57,606 bases of DNA, from positions 1 to 57,606 of the forward strand of contig CAZKUN010000022.1 of the NCBI GenBank assembly GCA_964555935.1, given 5' to 3'. Shown here in pieces: positions 55,668 to 57,606 of the stretch; positions within the stretch are counted from its first letter, which is position 1, and each line of letters begins with the position of its first letter. The position numbers were made by a program, and so were the translations under genes. The notes under the pieces are model-generated. The model did not search any database, had not been told where the DNA came from, and saw nothing but the letters and a program-made list of their open reading frames with translations. This DNA is from CAZKUN01 sp964555935 (GTDB taxonomy: Bacteria > Armatimonadota > Zipacnadia > Zipacnadales > VGFC01).

Positions 55668-56270
55668 ATGAGGGTCGTGCTTGGATGCAGGCATGCGCTG
55701 TTTCGCGAGGGGCTTCGGGAGATCCTGAAGCGGTGGAATGGCATTGACGTCGTTGGTACGGCCCCCTCATTAGCCGAGGTGCCTCGACTTGTGGACCGAG
55801 AGCAACCGGACGCGCTCGTTCTCGTCCGCACCGACAGCCCCCGGGATGATGCCCAAACCATCGAGACGACCAAGAAACTCGCCCCGAAGTGCGTGGTAGT
55901 CCTCGTCGAATCCGGCGGGCGATCGGGCACTCGCGAGAGCCTCGGCGAGACCGCTCGCGTCACCCGCAGCGTCGGCGCGACAGGCCTGGTGCGGCTCCTC
56001 TGGGAGCTGTCCGGCGAGGCCAACGGTCGGGAGACGGACCCGCGCGACTTGGGGCCCGAGCCGCGCCAACTCCTTACCGAGCGCGAGTGGGACGTGGCCC
56101 GCGCCGTGTGCGAGGGCCTCCCCAACAAGACCATCGCCCGCAAACTCAGAATCAGCGAGAAGACAGTTAAGAACCACCTCTCCAGCATCTACCGGCGCGC
56201 CGAGATCTCCGGCCGCACCCAGCTAGCCGTCTGGGCCATGAAGCGCGGGTTGGATGGCGAGGACGCATAG
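55668..56270 (+). CDS. LuxR/NarL-type regulator with degenerate receiver
   Basis: A 200-residue protein. The N-terminal half aligns with NarL-like receivers (LFREGLREIL), but the acidic pair is replaced (GCRHAL instead of VDDHPL) and the phospho-Asp is replaced by Val53 (PDALVLVRTD). The C-terminal part is a clear LuxR helix-turn-helix (LTEREWDVARAVCEGLPNKT, ISEKTVKNHLSSIYRR). It cannot be phosphorylated in the normal way. The ATG at 55668 is preferred to the GTG at 55656. No histidine kinase adjacent. Confidence 0.85.
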   Translation: MRVVLGCRHALFREGLREILKRWNGIDVVGTAPSLAEVPRLVDREQPDALVLVRTDSPRDDAQTIETTKKLAPKCVVVLVESGGRSGTRESLGETARVTRSVGATGLVRLLWELSGEANGRETDPRDLGPEPRQLLTEREWDVARAVCEGLPNKTIARKLRISEKTVKNHLSSIYRRAEISGRTQLAVWAMKRGLDGEDA

Positions 56271-56582
56271 CCGCCGCCGCGTGTCGCATCCTTCTGCCGT
56301 CTCCCTGACGACGTAACCACCTGTTCTCAGCCTTGGGCGCCCATCGAGCGCCTGCACGCTGTCACGTCTGGTTGATGGGCGCAAACACTCTGAGTGGCCC
56401 CGGCTATTGGTTTAGAAAACCGATAGGTGAAACTCTCAAGCTGCCCTCAAGACCTCATGTGAAGCTTAATCTTCACAATATCGATACTAGAACCTATAGA
56501 CTATATACAGTACCGTTGCCTTTCATTTACTATTCATTGTAGGGATTGTAACGGAGCTCTTCCTTTTGGAGGTGAACCGCAG
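56271..56582. other. AT-rich intergenic region with hairpin, inverted repeat and promoter
   Basis: No gene is visible. It contains a hairpin at 56404-56426 (10-bp stem with one G-T pair and an AGA loop), the inverted repeat TGTGAAG/CTTCACA (56458-56477) and a candidate promoter. The stretch 56440-56560 is clearly richer in A+T than its neighbours. Confidence 0.6.
56458..56500 (+). promoter_or_regulatory. Candidate promoter and operator of the polyproline gene
   Basis: TTCACA (56472-56477) and TATAGA (56495-56500) are separated by 17 bp. The inverted repeat TGTGAAG (56458-56464) / CTTCACA (56471-56477) overlaps the -35 element, so a dimeric regulator could control it. Confidence 0.5.
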
Positions 56583-56996
56583 GTGCGTATACTTGCAGTC
56601 ACGAGTTGTGTAGCTCTTCTTGCCGTGACCATGGCAGTGGCAAGCGTCGACGCTTCGCCAATGTCACCGACGTTGCTGGTCGCAAAGGCGGCGACCGGCC
56701 TATCCGCTAGCGGAGACATGGGTGGCCTGAATCTCATCTGGGATCCATTGCCTCCACCGCCACCGCCGCCGGATGGCGATCCGCCGCCGCCCCCCGGGGA
56801 CATGGGTGCGCTCAACCTGATTTGGGATCCGCTGCCGCCGCCGCCGCCACCGCCAGCCGGTGATCCGCTGCCGCCGCTGCCGGGTCCTGGGGACATGGGT
56901 GCTCTGAATCTCATCTGGGATCCACTGCCCCCACCCCCACCCCCACCCCCGCCGCCACCGCCTCCTCCGCCTCCACCACCCCCACCGGGTGGCTAG
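56583..56996 (+). CDS. Secreted polyproline repeat protein, GDMGxLNLIWDPL repeats
   Basis: A 137-residue protein with a signal peptide (LAVTSCVALLAVTMAVASVD) and about 112 mature residues. Three copies of GDMG(G/A)LNLIWDPL (starting at 44, 72 and 103) are each followed by a proline run; the last run has about 20 prolines before GG. The GTG start has an ideal GGAGGTGA 8 nt upstream. I do not know this repeat. A surface, adhesive or interaction role is a guess. A strong hairpin follows the gene. Confidence 0.8.
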   Translation: MRILAVTSCVALLAVTMAVASVDASPMSPTLLVAKAATGLSASGDMGGLNLIWDPLPPPPPPPDGDPPPPPGDMGALNLIWDPLPPPPPPPAGDPLPPLPGPGDMGALNLIWDPLPPPPPPPPPPPPPPPPPPPPGG

Positions 56997-57033
56997 AGTT
57001 CGCTTAGGCAGAGGTAACGGTACATAGCAGTCA

Positions 57034-57063
57034 GCAGGAAGCGCGTCCCGGCGCGCTTCCTGC
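57034..57063 (+). terminator. Hairpin terminator after the polyproline gene
   Basis: A perfect 12-bp stem (GCAGGAAGCGCG with CGCGCTTCCTGC) and a 6-nt loop, 38 bp after the stop codon. The following bases (GGTTCTGT) are only moderately T-rich, so termination efficiency is uncertain. Confidence 0.65.
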
Positions 57064-57193
57064 GGTTCTGTCCCCTCTAAGCATCGCACCTAGTCCTCAC
57101 TGACCCCGCTCAATGTGTGGTATAAAGAACCTGTAGACACACGTAACGCCCGTGTAACAGCTTGCCCGAGCCTCTGGCTGCACGAAGACCTCC

Positions 57194-57606
57194 ATGTTCA
57201 GCGGGGCTTGGTCGGAGACGACGACACAGCAAATGGACATAGCGAGCGACACGCAGGAACTGATCCGAGAAGCCGAAGCCGCCGATCCCTCCGAGCGCAT
57301 GTACGCGCTCTCGGCTATGGCGATGAGCGACACGCCGGAGGTCCGAGACCGGCTCATCGCCGGGCTAAAGGACCAAGACCGCGACTGCAGGGCCGCGTCC
57401 GCACGGCTCCTCGGCGACCGCCGCGACCCCGAGGCTGTCCCTGCCCTCGCGGATGCCCTGATTGATTCGTCCAGCGACATCACGCGCGAAGCTGCGGATG
57501 CCCTCGGCTCGACTGGCGACCACCGCGCCGTGCGTCCGCTGATGCTGGTGCTGCGGGAGTACTCCGCGCCCGCCCGCGCCGCCGCCGCGCGCGCCCTTGG
57601 CGGGCT
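57194..57606 (+). CDS. HEAT-repeat protein, 3' end cut by the window
   Basis: An open frame of at least 137 codons runs off the end. Residues from about 20 on show HEAT/PBS-lyase-type repeats (AASARLLGDRRDPEAVPALA, REAADALGSTGDHRAVRPLM), one after another. Such repeats form curved binding surfaces. Either the ATG at 57194 or the one at 57233 may be the start; neither has a clear ribosome site. A TATAAA sequence near 57120 may be part of a promoter. Confidence 0.75.
   Translation, partial: MFSGAWSETTTQQMDIASDTQELIREAEAADPSERMYALSAMAMSDTPEVRDRLIAGLKDQDRDCRAASARLLGDRRDPEAVPALADALIDSSSDITREAADALGSTGDHRAVRPLMLVLREYSAPARAAAARALGG

Overview
The window is a high-GC, gene-dense bacterial segment, probably from a draft or metagenome assembly: there is a run of exactly 100 N at 12647-12746, and genes are cut at both ends. 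An LpxB-like protein, many signal peptides and secreted beta-helix and glycosidase-like proteins suggest a Gram-negative (diderm) heterotroph that lives on polysaccharides. DUF4091, GH116/DUF608, SUMF1-like and exported ankyrin proteins recall Armatimonadota, Planctomycetota, Hydrogenedentota or similar lineages, but nothing here fixes the phylum. No rRNA, tRNA, CRISPR array, transposase or phage gene was seen.

Layout. 1-6170: the end of a beta-helix protein, then (minus strand) a BlaI/BlaR1-type pair in which the BlaR1 M56 sensor protease carries about 31 ankyrin repeats; the pair has a sigma70-type promoter with a palindromic operator in its spacer. 6319-12510: a minus-strand cluster of a nitroreductase, a membrane-anchored TPR protein (apparent frameshift), two SUMF1-like proteins and a PH-like membrane protein. 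12590-12840: a 60-bp tandem repeat holding the assembly gap. 12852-17512: a secreted glycosidase-like protein and class II (B12-dependent) ribonucleotide reductase behind a strong promoter and a leader of about 220 nt. 17670-36417: a carbohydrate-oriented region with an alcohol dehydrogenase, GH116, CAP protein (apparent frameshift), exported ankyrin protein, amidohydrolase, an overlapping HAD/beta-helix/sugar-isomerase operon, a sulfatase-maturase-like radical SAM enzyme, an LpxB-like transferase, and DUF4091 and CBM9-like proteins.

36461-41957 holds an ECF sigma factor with a zinc anti-sigma/TPR partner and a very large hybrid histidine kinase. 42106-49917 is a complete F1Fo ATP synthase operon (atpZ-I-B-E-F-H-A-G-D-C) with its own promoter, followed by mreB. 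51124-57606 holds an M48 protease, a pyruvate-kinase alpha/beta-like protein, an acetolactate-synthase-like enzyme with an SDR, a DnaA-box cluster (a possible origin), a LuxR protein with a degenerate receiver, a secreted polyproline repeat protein and the start of a HEAT-repeat protein.

The observations most worth following are the BlaR1-ankyrin sensor, the nrdJ leader with mutually exclusive hairpins, the DnaA-box cluster about 5.6 kb beyond the atp operon, the polyproline repeat protein, the unusual ATP synthase c subunit, and families of short palindromes whose arms differ but stay complementary. All functions are inferred from sequence alone.
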